Assembly (NCBI RefSeq): GCF_016862395.1
Contig: NZ_BOMW01000055.1
Span: forward strand, 1 to 38,327
Direction: 5' to 3'
DNA: 38,327 nucleotides
Source: Actinoplanes siamensis
GTDB taxonomy: Bacteria > Actinomycetota > Actinomycetes > Mycobacteriales > Micromonosporaceae
Part shown: one piece after another, positions 14,538 to 22,669 of the stretch
How positions within the stretch are numbered: position 1 is the stretch's first letter
Layout: each line of letters opens with the position of its first letter
Translations under genes and position numbers: made by a program
The notes under the pieces: generated by a model
The model's input: the letters and a program-made list of their open reading frames with translations, nothing else
The model's database searches: none
What the model was told of the DNA's origin: nothing

Positions 14538-15242
14538 GTGCGGTTGCTGGTGGTGGAGGACGAGGAACGGCTGGCGGCCGCCCTGCGCCGTGGCCTGCAG
14601 GCCGAGGGGTTCGCGGTCGACGTGGCCCACGACGGGCAGGACGGTCTGGAGATGGCCCGCCACGGCGGGTATGACGCGATGATTCTCGACGTCATGCTGC
14701 CCCGGCTCTCCGGTTACCGCCTGGTGCGGCAGCTGCGGGCCGAGCGGCATTGGCTGCCGGTGCTCATGCTCTCCGCCAAGGACGGGGAGTACGACCAGGC
14801 CGATGGCCTCGACTGCGGCGCCGACGACTATTTGACCAAACCATTCTCGTACGTCGTGCTCCTCGCTCGGCTGCGCGCCTTGCTGAGGCGCGGCACCCAG
14901 GCCCGTCCGGTGGTGCTCGCGTGTGGCGACGTCGAGCTCGACCCGGCGGAGAAACGCGTCCTGGTGGCCGGCCGCGAGGTCAGCTTGACCACGCGCGAGT
15001 TCGCCCTGCTGGAATACCTGATCCGCCGCCCCGGCGAGGTGGTCTCGAAGACCGAGCTGCTCGACCACGTGTGGGACGCGGCGCTGGACACCGCACCGAA
15101 CGCCGTCGAGGTGTATATCGGGTATCTGCGCCGCAAGATCGGACGTGATCGCCTGGAGACGGTCCGCGGCGCCGGGTATCGGCTGGTGGCCGTCGATCCG
15201 GCGGCCGAGAAGGCGGACGCCGGTGGGCGGCCGCCGGCGTGA
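14538..15242 (+). CDS. OmpR/PhoB-family response regulator
   Basis: A 234-residue two-component regulator. The receiver has the acidic pair in LLVVEDEE, phosphoacceptor D51 in MILDVMLP, a Ser in VLMLSAKD and the conserved Lys in YLTKPF. A short linker leads to a winged-helix DNA-binding domain (VELDPAEKRVLVAGREVSLTTREFALLEYLIRRPGEVVSKTELLDHVW, VEVYIGYLRRKIG, TVRGAGYRLV). The GTG at 14538 is preceded by AGGTGAGG. The histidine kinase follows immediately. Direct CTGAGAG repeats upstream suggest autoregulation. The signal is unknown; the neighbours (a secreted RseB-like protein and YcnI) hint at envelope or metal stress. Confidence 0.95.
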   Translation: MRLLVVEDEERLAAALRRGLQAEGFAVDVAHDGQDGLEMARHGGYDAMILDVMLPRLSGYRLVRQLRAERHWLPVLMLSAKDGEYDQADGLDCGADDYLTKPFSYVVLLARLRALLRRGTQARPVVLACGDVELDPAEKRVLVAGREVSLTTREFALLEYLIRRPGEVVSKTELLDHVWDAALDTAPNAVEVYIGYLRRKIGRDRLETVRGAGYRLVAVDPAAEKADAGGRPPA

Positions 15243-15466
15243 CCGCGCGCCGCCGGGGACGGCGGCCGGGCGGTGGTGGGATCGGGCCGGACCGGCAGGG
15301 CTCGGCCGGTGAATCGACAGGCGTGGCCGGCGCCGCGCCGGTGGGACCGGCACGGCGCGTGCGGGTGTGGCGGTGGGCCGCGGCGCCTGTAGCGGCGGTG
15401 GAGTCGGCCCGAGGAAACGGGGATCCGATGGGCGCGGTGGGGGAAAGGCTCCGGAAGGGGCGACAG

Positions 15467-16957
15467 ATGCGTAGACGGCTGCGGGAACTGAGCCTGCGGG
15501 CACGGCTGCTGCTGGTGTCGGTGACCGCGCTGGCGTTCGGCCTGGCGGCGGGTGGCGTGGTACTGGTCACGGTGCTCACCTTCGCGCAGGGTCGGGCGGT
15601 GCACGCCGAGGCGCTGGAGACGGCGCACGGGGTGGCCCGGCTGGTGGACCAGGGGCAGCTCACCGACCCGATCCCGGTCACTCCGGGCGTGCAGGTACAG
15701 GTCGTCGACGAACAGAACCGGGTCCGGGCGGTGTCCGCAACGGCGGACCGGCTGGTGCCGATCCTGTACGAGGACGAGCTGCGTGACCTGCCCGACGGCG
15801 AGGGCGTGGTGATCCCGGGACGGCGGATCGGCTTCGACGGGGCGGCCCGGGTCGTCAAGGTGACCGCCGGGCCGGCGACCCAGCCGCTGCGGATCCTGGT
15901 GGCGCGTTCGACCAGCCAGCTCACGCAGAGCGTGCACCTGCTGCGGATCACCCTGCTGGTGGCGTTCCCGCTGCTGGTGGCGTTGCTCGCGGCCGGGTTG
16001 TGGCGGGCGCTGGGCGCGGCGTTGCGGCCGGTCGACGCGCTGCGCGCCGGGGCCGAGGAGATCACCGGGGGAACCCGGGCCGGGCGGTTGCCGGTGCCCG
16101 GCTCGCACGACGAGATCCGGCGGCTGGCGATCACGCTCAACGACATGCTGCACCGGCTGGACACCGCTCGGGCACGACAGCGGGCATTCGTCGCGGACGC
16201 CGCGCACGAGCTGCGCAGCCCGCTCACCAACATGCGGACCGAGCTGGAGGTGGCACAGCACCTGCCGGACGACACCGACTGGCCCGCGCTCACCGACGAC
16301 CTGCTCGCCGACGTGCAGCGGCTGTCGCGACTGGTCGACGACCTGCTGTTGCTGGCCCGCTCGGACGACGGGGGCGGCCGGGCGATCTCGCGACGGCTGG
16401 AGGAGGTCGATCTGGGACAGCTCGTCGGGGAGGTCGCGGACCGGTATCCAGGGGCCCGGTGCGAGGACTCCCCCGGGCCGCTGCCGCTGGTGGCCGAGCC
16501 GGACGCGCTCGCCCGCGTGGTGGCGAACCTGCTGGACAACGCGTGCCGGCACAAGCGCTCGGTGGTCACCGTGCGGACCGCCGAGGACGGCGCCGACCTG
16601 CTGGTGGTGGTCACCGACGACGGGCCCGGCATCCCGGCGGCCGACCGGGAGCGGGTCTTCGACCGGTTCACCCGGCTGGACGACGGCCGGGCCCGGGATG
16701 CCGGCGGTTCCGGGCTGGGACTGGCCATCGTCCGGGAACTGGTGCGCCGGCACGGCGGTTCGGTGACGCTCGGCGACGCGGAGCCGGGCTTGCGGGTCGA
16801 GGTGCGGCTGCCCCGGAGCCCGGAGCCGGCGCGGCCCGAGGAGGAGACCCGCTCCAGGACGGAAGCACGCCCCAGGGTGGCGCGGCTCCGGACGGCCCGG
16901 CCCGCGGGGGAGCAGGCCGGCGACGGGCGCGACCGAGACGTGATCACGAAGGGGTGA
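15467..16957 (+). CDS. Membrane sensor histidine kinase
   Basis: Partner kinase of the preceding regulator, 496 residues from the ATG at 15467 (GGAAGGGG six bases upstream). The frame is open back to a GTG at 15239 that overlaps the regulator stop, and an ATG lies at 15428; the extra N-terminus would be Arg/Gly-rich and low-complexity, so I prefer the shorter start. Order: TM1 (LLLVSVTALAFGLAAGGVVLVTVL), a ~110-residue extracytoplasmic sensor, TM2 (LLRITLLVAFPLLVALLAAGLWRAL), HAMP (LRPVDALRAGAEEI), dimerisation/H-box FVADAAHELRSPLTNM with His about 247, then N-box NLLDNACRH, G1 DDGPGIP, F-box and G2 GSGLGLAIV. The last ~45 residues are a charged tail. Confidence 0.92.
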   Translation: MRRRLRELSLRARLLLVSVTALAFGLAAGGVVLVTVLTFAQGRAVHAEALETAHGVARLVDQGQLTDPIPVTPGVQVQVVDEQNRVRAVSATADRLVPILYEDELRDLPDGEGVVIPGRRIGFDGAARVVKVTAGPATQPLRILVARSTSQLTQSVHLLRITLLVAFPLLVALLAAGLWRALGAALRPVDALRAGAEEITGGTRAGRLPVPGSHDEIRRLAITLNDMLHRLDTARARQRAFVADAAHELRSPLTNMRTELEVAQHLPDDTDWPALTDDLLADVQRLSRLVDDLLLLARSDDGGGRAISRRLEEVDLGQLVGEVADRYPGARCEDSPGPLPLVAEPDALARVVANLLDNACRHKRSVVTVRTAEDGADLLVVVTDDGPGIPAADRERVFDRFTRLDDGRARDAGGSGLGLAIVRELVRRHGGSVTLGDAEPGLRVEVRLPRSPEPARPEEETRSRTEARPRVARLRTARPAGEQAGDGRDRDVITKG

Positions 16958-17063
16958 CGGCGGCCGACATCCGGGAAATCGGCGGGAACTTTTCGCATCA
17001 CCGGGCCGACCAACGGGCGTGCCCGCGCCGCGGGCGACGACACGACGGAAGGTTCCCCCAACA

Positions 17064-17810
17064 ATGTCGCTGCTCAAGCGCTCCGCAGTGGTGGCCGCCG
17101 CGGCCGGATTGCTGACTCTGGCGTTCGCCGGCCCGGCCGCCGCGCACGTGACGGTCAACCCCGACACGGCCACCGCCGGCGGGTACGCGAAGGTGTCGTT
17201 CCGCGTGCCGAACGAGTCGGACAGCGCCTCCACCACGAAGCTCGAAGTCAACCTTCCCGCCGACCAGCCGATCGCGTCGGTGTCGGTCAAGCCGGTTCCG
17301 GGGTGGACCGCCCTCGCGCAGAAGTCCAAGCTGGCCACTCCGATCAAGGCGCACGACACCGAGATCACCGAGGCGGTCTCGAAGATCACCTGGACGGCGG
17401 CGAAGGGCTCGGAGATCAAGCCGGGCGAGTTCCAGGAGTTCGACGTGTCGATGGGCGCGCTGCCGGCGTCGGGCCAGCTGGTCTTCAAGGCGCTGCAGAC
17501 CTACTCGGACGGCAACGTCGTGCGCTGGATCGACGAGCCGGCCACCGACGGCTCCGAGCCGGACAGCCCGGCCCCGGTGCTGAAGATCGTCCCGGCCGCG
17601 GCGGGTGGCGGCGCGGCTCCGTCGGTGGCCGCGGCGGCACCGGTGGCGGCGTCCGCCGATGACGACTCCGACGACTCGGGCAGCGGCTCCGGGCTCGGCC
17701 TCGCCGGCCTCATCGCGGGACTGATCGCGCTGGTGCTGGCCGGCCTCGCGTACGCCAAGGCCAGTCGCAAGCCGGCAGCGACCGCGACGGGCAAGCCCTC
17801 CGAGAGCTGA
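17064..17810 (+). CDS. YcnI-family (DUF1775) copper-type membrane-anchored protein
   Basis: A 248-residue exported protein. A signal peptide (SLLKRSAVVAAAAGLLTLAFAGPAAA) ends directly before HVTVNPDTATAGGYAKVSFRVPNES. The mature N-terminal His is the residue that ligates Cu(II) in characterised YcnI proteins. The domain continues with VSVKPVPGWTA, ITEAVSKITWTA and a FQEFDVSMGALP block, then an Ala/Asp/Ser linker and a C-terminal TM helix (LGLAGLIAGLIALVLAGLAYA) with a basic tail. The ATG at 17064 is preceded by GGAAGG; an upstream in-frame start would break the signal peptide. YcnI genes often sit beside copC/D or SCO genes; none is here, although a two-component pair precedes it. Confidence 0.9.
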   Translation: MSLLKRSAVVAAAAGLLTLAFAGPAAAHVTVNPDTATAGGYAKVSFRVPNESDSASTTKLEVNLPADQPIASVSVKPVPGWTALAQKSKLATPIKAHDTEITEAVSKITWTAAKGSEIKPGEFQEFDVSMGALPASGQLVFKALQTYSDGNVVRWIDEPATDGSEPDSPAPVLKIVPAAAGGGAAPSVAAAAPVAASADDDSDDSGSGSGLGLAGLIAGLIALVLAGLAYAKASRKPAATATGKPSES

Positions 17811-17926
17811 GCCGAGCCCGGCCGGAAGTGACATCGGCCACGAGGGGCCGGCGGACCCGGGCCGGGCGGAGCCGGCCGGGAGCGGAGCGCCGCCGCGGGA
17901 GCGGCCGGGCCGGGCGGGTCGACAGG

Positions 17927-18071
17927 GAAGTCTGTCATCTTGACGCCGGGGGTCGGTTCACGCCGCACGGCAAGCGTGCGGCGTTGGCGGCGGTGTTCGA
18001 GCGGGTCGTGGTTCATCCTGGGCCTTCGGGCCGAGAAGGTTGAGCCGGTTCCGATCTGGCAGGCGGACTGA
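17927..18071 (+). pseudogene. Decayed C-terminus of a serine recombinase
   Basis: One frame reads HGKRAALAAVFERVVVHPGPSG, and after a frameshift the other reads RAEKVEPVPIWQAD then stop at 18069-18071. This resembles the usual end of actinobacterial serine integrases (RRAxxAAxxxRVVVHP...RVEPVW). Only the last ~45 codons remain and the frame is broken, so it is a fossil, with moderate confidence. A 9-bp hairpin CGCCGCACG/CGTGCGGCG (17961-17983) lies inside it. The remainder of the gap 17811-18133 is GC-rich with no gene I can support. Confidence 0.45.
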
Positions 18072-18133
18072 GCGTGTCGGGGGCCGGTGCGGTCGTGTGG
18101 CGGCTGGGGTGGTGAGCTGCGGTGGCGGCGGTC

Positions 18134-18928
18134 ATGGCGTTGTCCGCAAGATCCAGCTTTAATGCCGAGGTGAACGGATCTCGTTTTTACGCCCGGCTGT
18201 GGCATGGGCTTCTCGCCGCTGTCGTGGCGGGCTCGCTGGTGACTCAGGTTGTGCTGACGGCGCAGGGTCTGCCGGGTCCGGATGGTGTGGTGGAGCCGGT
18301 GGTGGTCCGGTTCGTTCGTCTGTTCAGCTACTTCACGATCCAGAGCAACATTCTGCTGCTCATCGTGGCGGTCACGCTGGCGGTGAATCCGGAGCGGGAC
18401 GGTCGGCTGTGGCGGGTCGTCCGTCTCGACGCGGTGCTGGGCATCATCATCACCGGGTTGGTGTACGCGACGGTGCTGGCCGGCCAGGCGAACCCGACGG
18501 GTGCGGGCTGGTGGTCGAATCTGGGGTTTCACTATGTGGCGCCGTGGTGGGCGCTGCTGGGCTGGCTGTTGTTCGGGCCGCGGTCACGGATGGACAAGCG
18601 GACGCTGGGATGGGCGGTGGTTTGGCCGGTGTTGTGGATCGGTTACACGTTTGCCCATGGTGCGGTCACTGATTGGTATCCGTACCCTTTTGCCAGCGTG
18701 ACCGACATTGGTTACGGCGCTGCGGTCCGGAATATGGTTTTCGTGGTGTTGATCGCTGTCTTGTTCGGGGCGATCCTGTGGGGTTTGGACCGGCGTTTGC
18801 CGGGCGGCCGCCCGGTCACCTCGATCCCGGTCCCGGACGCGCGGCGTGATGAGCTCGTAGTGTGCGCTGATCCGGGTGCTGCCGGTGACACGGGGGTCAG
18901 CAGGGCGGGCGTCGAGCGTCAGCGATAG
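18134..18928 (+). CDS. Pr6Pr-family six-helix membrane protein
   Basis: A 264-residue integral membrane protein with six hydrophobic segments (GLLAAVVAGSLVTQVVL, FSYFTIQSNILLLIVAVTLAV, AVLGIIITGLVYATVLAG, HYVAPWWALLGWLLFGP, LGWAVVWPVLWIGYTF, NMVFVVLIAVLFGAILWGL). FTIQSN, the HYVAPWWALLGW region and WYPYPF are typical of Pr6Pr (FAR-17a/AIG1-like) actinobacterial proteins, whose biochemical role is unsettled. The ATG at 18134 is used; a GTG at 18122 is also in frame. The last ~40 residues after GLDRRLPGG are hydrophilic and run straight into the frame of an IS110 fragment, so the tail may be foreign sequence and the native stop lost. Confidence 0.8.
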   Translation: MALSARSSFNAEVNGSRFYARLWHGLLAAVVAGSLVTQVVLTAQGLPGPDGVVEPVVVRFVRLFSYFTIQSNILLLIVAVTLAVNPERDGRLWRVVRLDAVLGIIITGLVYATVLAGQANPTGAGWWSNLGFHYVAPWWALLGWLLFGPRSRMDKRTLGWAVVWPVLWIGYTFAHGAVTDWYPYPFASVTDIGYGAAVRNMVFVVLIAVLFGAILWGLDRRLPGGRPVTSIPVPDARRDELVVCADPGAAGDTGVSRAGVERQR

Positions 18929-19174
18929 TCGTCGGTCGACGCGGTGGTGCTGGCCAACATTCTGCGCACCGCCGCACACGCCCATCGGCCGCTGTCGCAC
19001 GACAGTGAGCTGGTCCAGGCGATCGCCCTGCTGGCTCCGGATCACCAGGATGCCACCTGGCCGCGGACTCGGGCATGGAACGAGGCGCGGTCGCTGCCGC
19101 GGGAGTATTCGCCTACGTTCCTGGCCGCGTTCACCGGCCGGAAGGGCAAGATCCGGTCATACCGATGCCCCTGA
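18929..19174 (+). pseudogene. IS110-family transposase fragment
   Basis: The open stretch VDAVVLANILRTAAHAHRPLSHDSELVQAIALLAPDHQDATWPRTRAWNEARSLPREYSPTFLAAF resembles the end of the N-terminal DEDD (RuvC-like) domain and following helix of IS110 transposases (DAxVLAxxLRTDxHxHRPL ... REYxPxxLxAF). It has no plausible own start, both ends of the transposase are missing and no terminal repeats are seen. The frame immediately upstream is that of the Pr6Pr gene, separated by a TAG. Confidence 0.72.
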
Positions 19175-19188
19175 TCGAGTGGGGAGTT

Positions 19189-19217
19189 CTAAGCCCTCGT
19201 ACGACTCGTGCCGAAGT
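19189..19217 (+). promoter_or_regulatory. Flagellar-sigma (FliA-type) promoter candidate for the chemoreceptor
   Basis: CTAA (19189-19192), 17 bases, then GCCGAAGT (19210-19217), 38 bp before the chemoreceptor ATG. GCCGAA is the -10 element of flagellar/chemotaxis sigma factors, and I recall a CTCA-N15-17-GCCGAA consensus for Actinoplanes; the -35 here has one mismatch. Activity is inferred. Confidence 0.45.
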
Positions 19218-19254
19218 TTCTCAGTGAGAACGTACCGGCGGGGATGAGGACGTA

Positions 19255-20871
19255 ATGATTGGGCTTTTGCGGCGGCTTCGGCTCCGGGCGCGGCTTTTAG
19301 GCGCGTTCGGCATCTTCTGCGTGCTGGTCAGCACGATGACGGCAGTGGGCATCGCGCAGTCGAAGAAGCAGGACGAGATCGGCCAGGAGGTCGGGCGGCT
19401 GCAGGGCCTGTCGCGCGCCGTCATGCAGTTGAAATACCGCAACGCGGATGTCAACGCCTGGCAGGTCGCATACTCCTGGGACGCGACCGTGATCGGCGGC
19501 ACGGCGGCCACGGCCGACGATTCGCTGAACCGTAAGGGCTTCCTCGACTCGGCCGCCGCGCTCGACAAGGAGCTCGGCGCCATCGACACCACGCTGCTGA
19601 GCGCCCAGGAACGGCAGTACTACGCCGCGATCCAGCAGAACTTCGACAAATTCCTGACGGTCGACAAGAAGAACGTCACGGGGTTGCGAGCGGGCGGGCC
19701 TAACGCGAACCGGACAGCGAACGGCCTGGTCAACGGCGAAGCGCTGAACACGTTCCTGGAGATCGTCGACAACACCGACAAGCTGGTCGCGTCGGTGCAG
19801 GCGCGTGCTGACGCGGTGGGGGCCGAGGCGCAGCAGGCCGGCCAGCGGCTGCGCACCGCGCTGCTCGTCGGCTGCCTCGTCGCGCTGCTGCTGACCGTGC
19901 TGCTCGGCCTGTTGATCACTTCGAGCATCGTGCGGCCGGTGTCGAGCGTGGCCACCGCACTGCGGGTGCTGGCGGCCCGCGACGTGACGCTGCGCCTGCC
20001 GTCCGAGGGGCGCGACGAGATCACCGAGATGACGAAGGCGTTCAACGAGGCCGGCGAGGCGATCCGGGACATGGTGGCCGGGGTGGGACAGCGGGCCGGC
20101 GCGCTGGCCGACTCGTCGCGGGAGCTGTCCGACGTCGCCCAGCGGATGGACTCGCAGGCCGGCGCCACCAGCGACCAGGCCGGTGTGGTGGCCGGCGCGG
20201 CCGGGGAGGTGTCCGGCAACGTGACCACGATGGCGGCCGCGGCGGAGCAGATGGTCTCCGCCATCGCGGAGATCTCCCGCAGCACCACGGCCGCCGCCGC
20301 CGTCGCCGCGGACGCCGTCGGCACCGTCCGGGAGACGTCCGGCTCGGTCGGCCACTTGCGGACGGCGAGCGAGGAGATCGGCGCGATCGTCAAGACGATC
20401 ACCTCGATCGCCGAGCAGACGAACCTGCTCGCGTTGAACGCGACCATCGAGTCGGCCCGGGCCGGCGAGGCCGGCAAGGGCTTCGCGGTGGTGGCCACCG
20501 AGGTCAAGGACCTCGCGCAGGAGACCGCCCGGGCGTCCGAGGACATCATCAACAAGATCAACGCCATCCAGCAGACGACCGGCCACGCCACCGAGGCGAT
20601 CGGCCGGATCAGCGACGTGGTCGGTCAGATCGCCGAGCTGCTGGAGACCATCGCCGCGGCGGTGGAGGAGCAGTCGGCGACCACCGGCGAGATCAACCGC
20701 AGCGTCGCCGAGGTCGCCCTCGGCTCCCAGCAGATCGCCGAGAACGTGGCGGGCGTGGCCGACATCGCCACCGCCACCACCCAGGACGCGGTCACCACCC
20801 GGGAGTCGGCGCGCACCCTGCGGGACATGGCGACCGACCTCAACGCGCTGGTGGCGGCCTTCCGCTACTGA
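19255..20871 (+). CDS. Methyl-accepting chemotaxis protein
   Basis: A 538-residue chemoreceptor. TM1 is near residues 10-33 (ARLLGAFGIFCVLVSTMTAVGIA), followed by a ~165-residue helical extracellular sensor, TM2 about 200-222 (ALLVGCLVALLLTVLLGLLITSS), HAMP (IVRPVSSVATALRVLAARDVTLRLPSEGRDEITEMTKAFNEA) and a long signalling coiled coil. The hairpin tip IVKTITSIAEQTNLLALNATIESARAGEAGKGFAVVATEVKDLA is the universal CheA/CheW contact region. No C-terminal CheR/CheB pentapeptide is present. No che genes lie nearby, so it is an orphan receptor that should feed a remote cluster. Ligand unknown. The ATG at 19255 is preceded by GAGGAC. The 183 bp after the stop hold nothing recognisable. Confidence 0.95.
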   Translation: MIGLLRRLRLRARLLGAFGIFCVLVSTMTAVGIAQSKKQDEIGQEVGRLQGLSRAVMQLKYRNADVNAWQVAYSWDATVIGGTAATADDSLNRKGFLDSAAALDKELGAIDTTLLSAQERQYYAAIQQNFDKFLTVDKKNVTGLRAGGPNANRTANGLVNGEALNTFLEIVDNTDKLVASVQARADAVGAEAQQAGQRLRTALLVGCLVALLLTVLLGLLITSSIVRPVSSVATALRVLAARDVTLRLPSEGRDEITEMTKAFNEAGEAIRDMVAGVGQRAGALADSSRELSDVAQRMDSQAGATSDQAGVVAGAAGEVSGNVTTMAAAAEQMVSAIAEISRSTTAAAAVAADAVGTVRETSGSVGHLRTASEEIGAIVKTITSIAEQTNLLALNATIESARAGEAGKGFAVVATEVKDLAQETARASEDIINKINAIQQTTGHATEAIGRISDVVGQIAELLETIAAAVEEQSATTGEINRSVAEVALGSQQIAENVAGVADIATATTQDAVTTRESARTLRDMATDLNALVAAFRY

Positions 20872-21054
20872 GTGCGCCCCGCAGGGGGCAATGCGGCTGA
20901 GGAATTCGGGGTGGCCGGTATCGTTGTCCCCACGCAGGCGACGAACCGGCCATCACCGGGAGCTTCCGGAAGAACGGGTCACCCAGGAGAACCGGGTGTC
21001 ACCGGCACGCGCAGCCGCCGGCGGAATGAGCGGGCGGGTTCCGGAGATGCGGTC

Positions 21055-22656
21055 TCAACCACGAGGAATGCTGTTGGCGTGGTTGATGCCGCCGGCGTAG
21101 AGACGGTCCACGGCCTTCTTGACGTCCGCGACGGACATTGTCCTGCCGTCACGGGCGTAGACCCAATTGACTCGCATGTCCCATGTGCGAGGGCCGGTGA
21201 ACGGCAGGTCGATGAACCAGCTGCTGAACTGGATCTTCATTCGTTCTTGGGGGACGGATCTGCCGCTGCTGGTGAACACTTTCCTGCCGTCGATGCGGTA
21301 GGTCACTTCATCGGCTGTCGCGGTGATCATCAGGATGTGCCAGCCGGCGAGTGGCCCTCGGACCGCGCGGGTGTCCCGGTCGCCTTGTTTGGTGCTGCGC
21401 CAGCTGACGATGTCCATCTTCGGGCCCGGTGCGCCCCAGCCGCCGTTGGGCTGGTACTCGTAGTCGAGCTCGCTGTATTTCGGTGACCGGCCGGAGGGGG
21501 AGATCGTGTTGAACGCGTGGTTGACGTGATCCCCGTCGGAGCCCTTGGCTGGTTTGTCGGTGAAGAAGACGCGCGCGGCCAGCGTTCCGGTGAAGAAGAC
21601 CGGGCCTGTGGTGCTGAACTCGGCCTGGCGGGTCCGGCCGCTGGTGCCGTCGGTACTGGCTCGTAGTTGTAACGCCTGCCCGCCTTGGGCGGTCTTGTCG
21701 GCGGGAAAGGTGTTCGCGTCGTCCACGTAGCTGCCGTGGATGCCCGGGCCGCCGCTTTCGGTCCGCGTCATCCAACCGTTGGCCGCGAGGGCGGGGTCGT
21801 CGTGTCCGGTGTAGTGGAAATTGTCGAACATGACGCCGGGAGGAGGGCCAGCGACGTCCGGTCCGGTCTGATTCGCTGCGCTGCCTTGTGGGCTGGGCTC
21901 CTGGCCCCAGGCCAGAGTGCCCTTGAGGTAGGCGGTTACCGTCTTCGACGGCTGGTACCGGGTGGCTTTCGAGTCGAACGACCGGTCATTGTGCTGGTCC
22001 AGCTTCTTATGGTCCGGCCGGTACAGTTGCAGTCCGATGCCTTGGGTGCTTTTGCCGGGGTCCAGCCGACCGGCGCCTGAGGTGAAGCCGATCACCATCT
22101 GGTGGTCCGCGGCGGCGCTCGGGTTGGACAGTGTGCTGATGCTCTTGCTGATGCTGGAGCACCGTAGCGCGGTCTGGAAGCAGTTCACCCCGTAGACGGA
22201 CGCCCCGTCGGCGGTGAAGTAGTAGCGCACCTTCACGTCGCGTAGCTCGACGGTTTCGGCTGAGGTGTTGACAACATCGAGCCACAGCTTGCCTACGTTC
22301 GGGGCGGACGAGGCGCCTGCCCGGTATCGGACGGTGAGTGGGGCGTCCCCGGTCGCGGTCTTGCCGATCTCGAGCAGATCGGGACGCGCCACAGCCAGGC
22401 ATGCGACCCCGCCGGCGATCATGGTCAGCGACAGTAGGGGAGCGAGCAGCGACTGCTGACGGACTTGTGCGCCGGCTCCGGCGATCCGGATGTCGTTGCG
22501 GAAGCGTCGTCGTGAGGCCAGGAATGTGAATGTCGACGCCGCGATGGTGGCGACGGTCACGGCCAGCACGACCAGGTCGATGCGAGCGACGGTGCGTACG
22601 GCTACGGCTAGGGCCGCCAGCAGCACGACGATGCCAAATCCTTTGAGCGTGTTCAT
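21055..22656 (-). CDS. Membrane-anchored CBM3 plus concanavalin-like (laminarin/glucanase-fold) protein
   Basis: A 533-residue protein. Two N-terminal hydrophobic helices (VVLLAALAVAVRTVARIDLVVLAVTVATIAASTFTFL and LLAPLLSLTMIAGGVACLAVA) anchor it. Residues about 105-260 look like a family 3 cellulose-binding module (LTVRYRAG...GKLWLDVVNTSAETVELRDVKVRYYFTADG, then KTVTAYLKGTLAWG). Residues about 285-505 form a jelly-roll with GH16-like features (FDNFHYTG, ELDYEYQPNGGWG, MDIVSW, GWHILMITATADEVTYRIDGRKVF, WDMRVNWVYA). A clear GH16 catalytic ExDxxE is not evident (ELDYEY only partly fits), so glycan binding is as likely as cleavage. It is co-transcribed behind the synthase (13-bp gap, GAGGAGA SD). 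Confidence 0.75.
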   Translation of the reverse strand: MNTLKGFGIVVLLAALAVAVRTVARIDLVVLAVTVATIAASTFTFLASRRRFRNDIRIAGAGAQVRQQSLLAPLLSLTMIAGGVACLAVARPDLLEIGKTATGDAPLTVRYRAGASSAPNVGKLWLDVVNTSAETVELRDVKVRYYFTADGASVYGVNCFQTALRCSSISKSISTLSNPSAAADHQMVIGFTSGAGRLDPGKSTQGIGLQLYRPDHKKLDQHNDRSFDSKATRYQPSKTVTAYLKGTLAWGQEPSPQGSAANQTGPDVAGPPPGVMFDNFHYTGHDDPALAANGWMTRTESGGPGIHGSYVDDANTFPADKTAQGGQALQLRASTDGTSGRTRQAEFSTTGPVFFTGTLAARVFFTDKPAKGSDGDHVNHAFNTISPSGRSPKYSELDYEYQPNGGWGAPGPKMDIVSWRSTKQGDRDTRAVRGPLAGWHILMITATADEVTYRIDGRKVFTSSGRSVPQERMKIQFSSWFIDLPFTGPRTWDMRVNWVYARDGRTMSVADVKKAVDRLYAGGINHANSIPRG

Positions 22657-22669
22657 CGAATCTCCTCGC

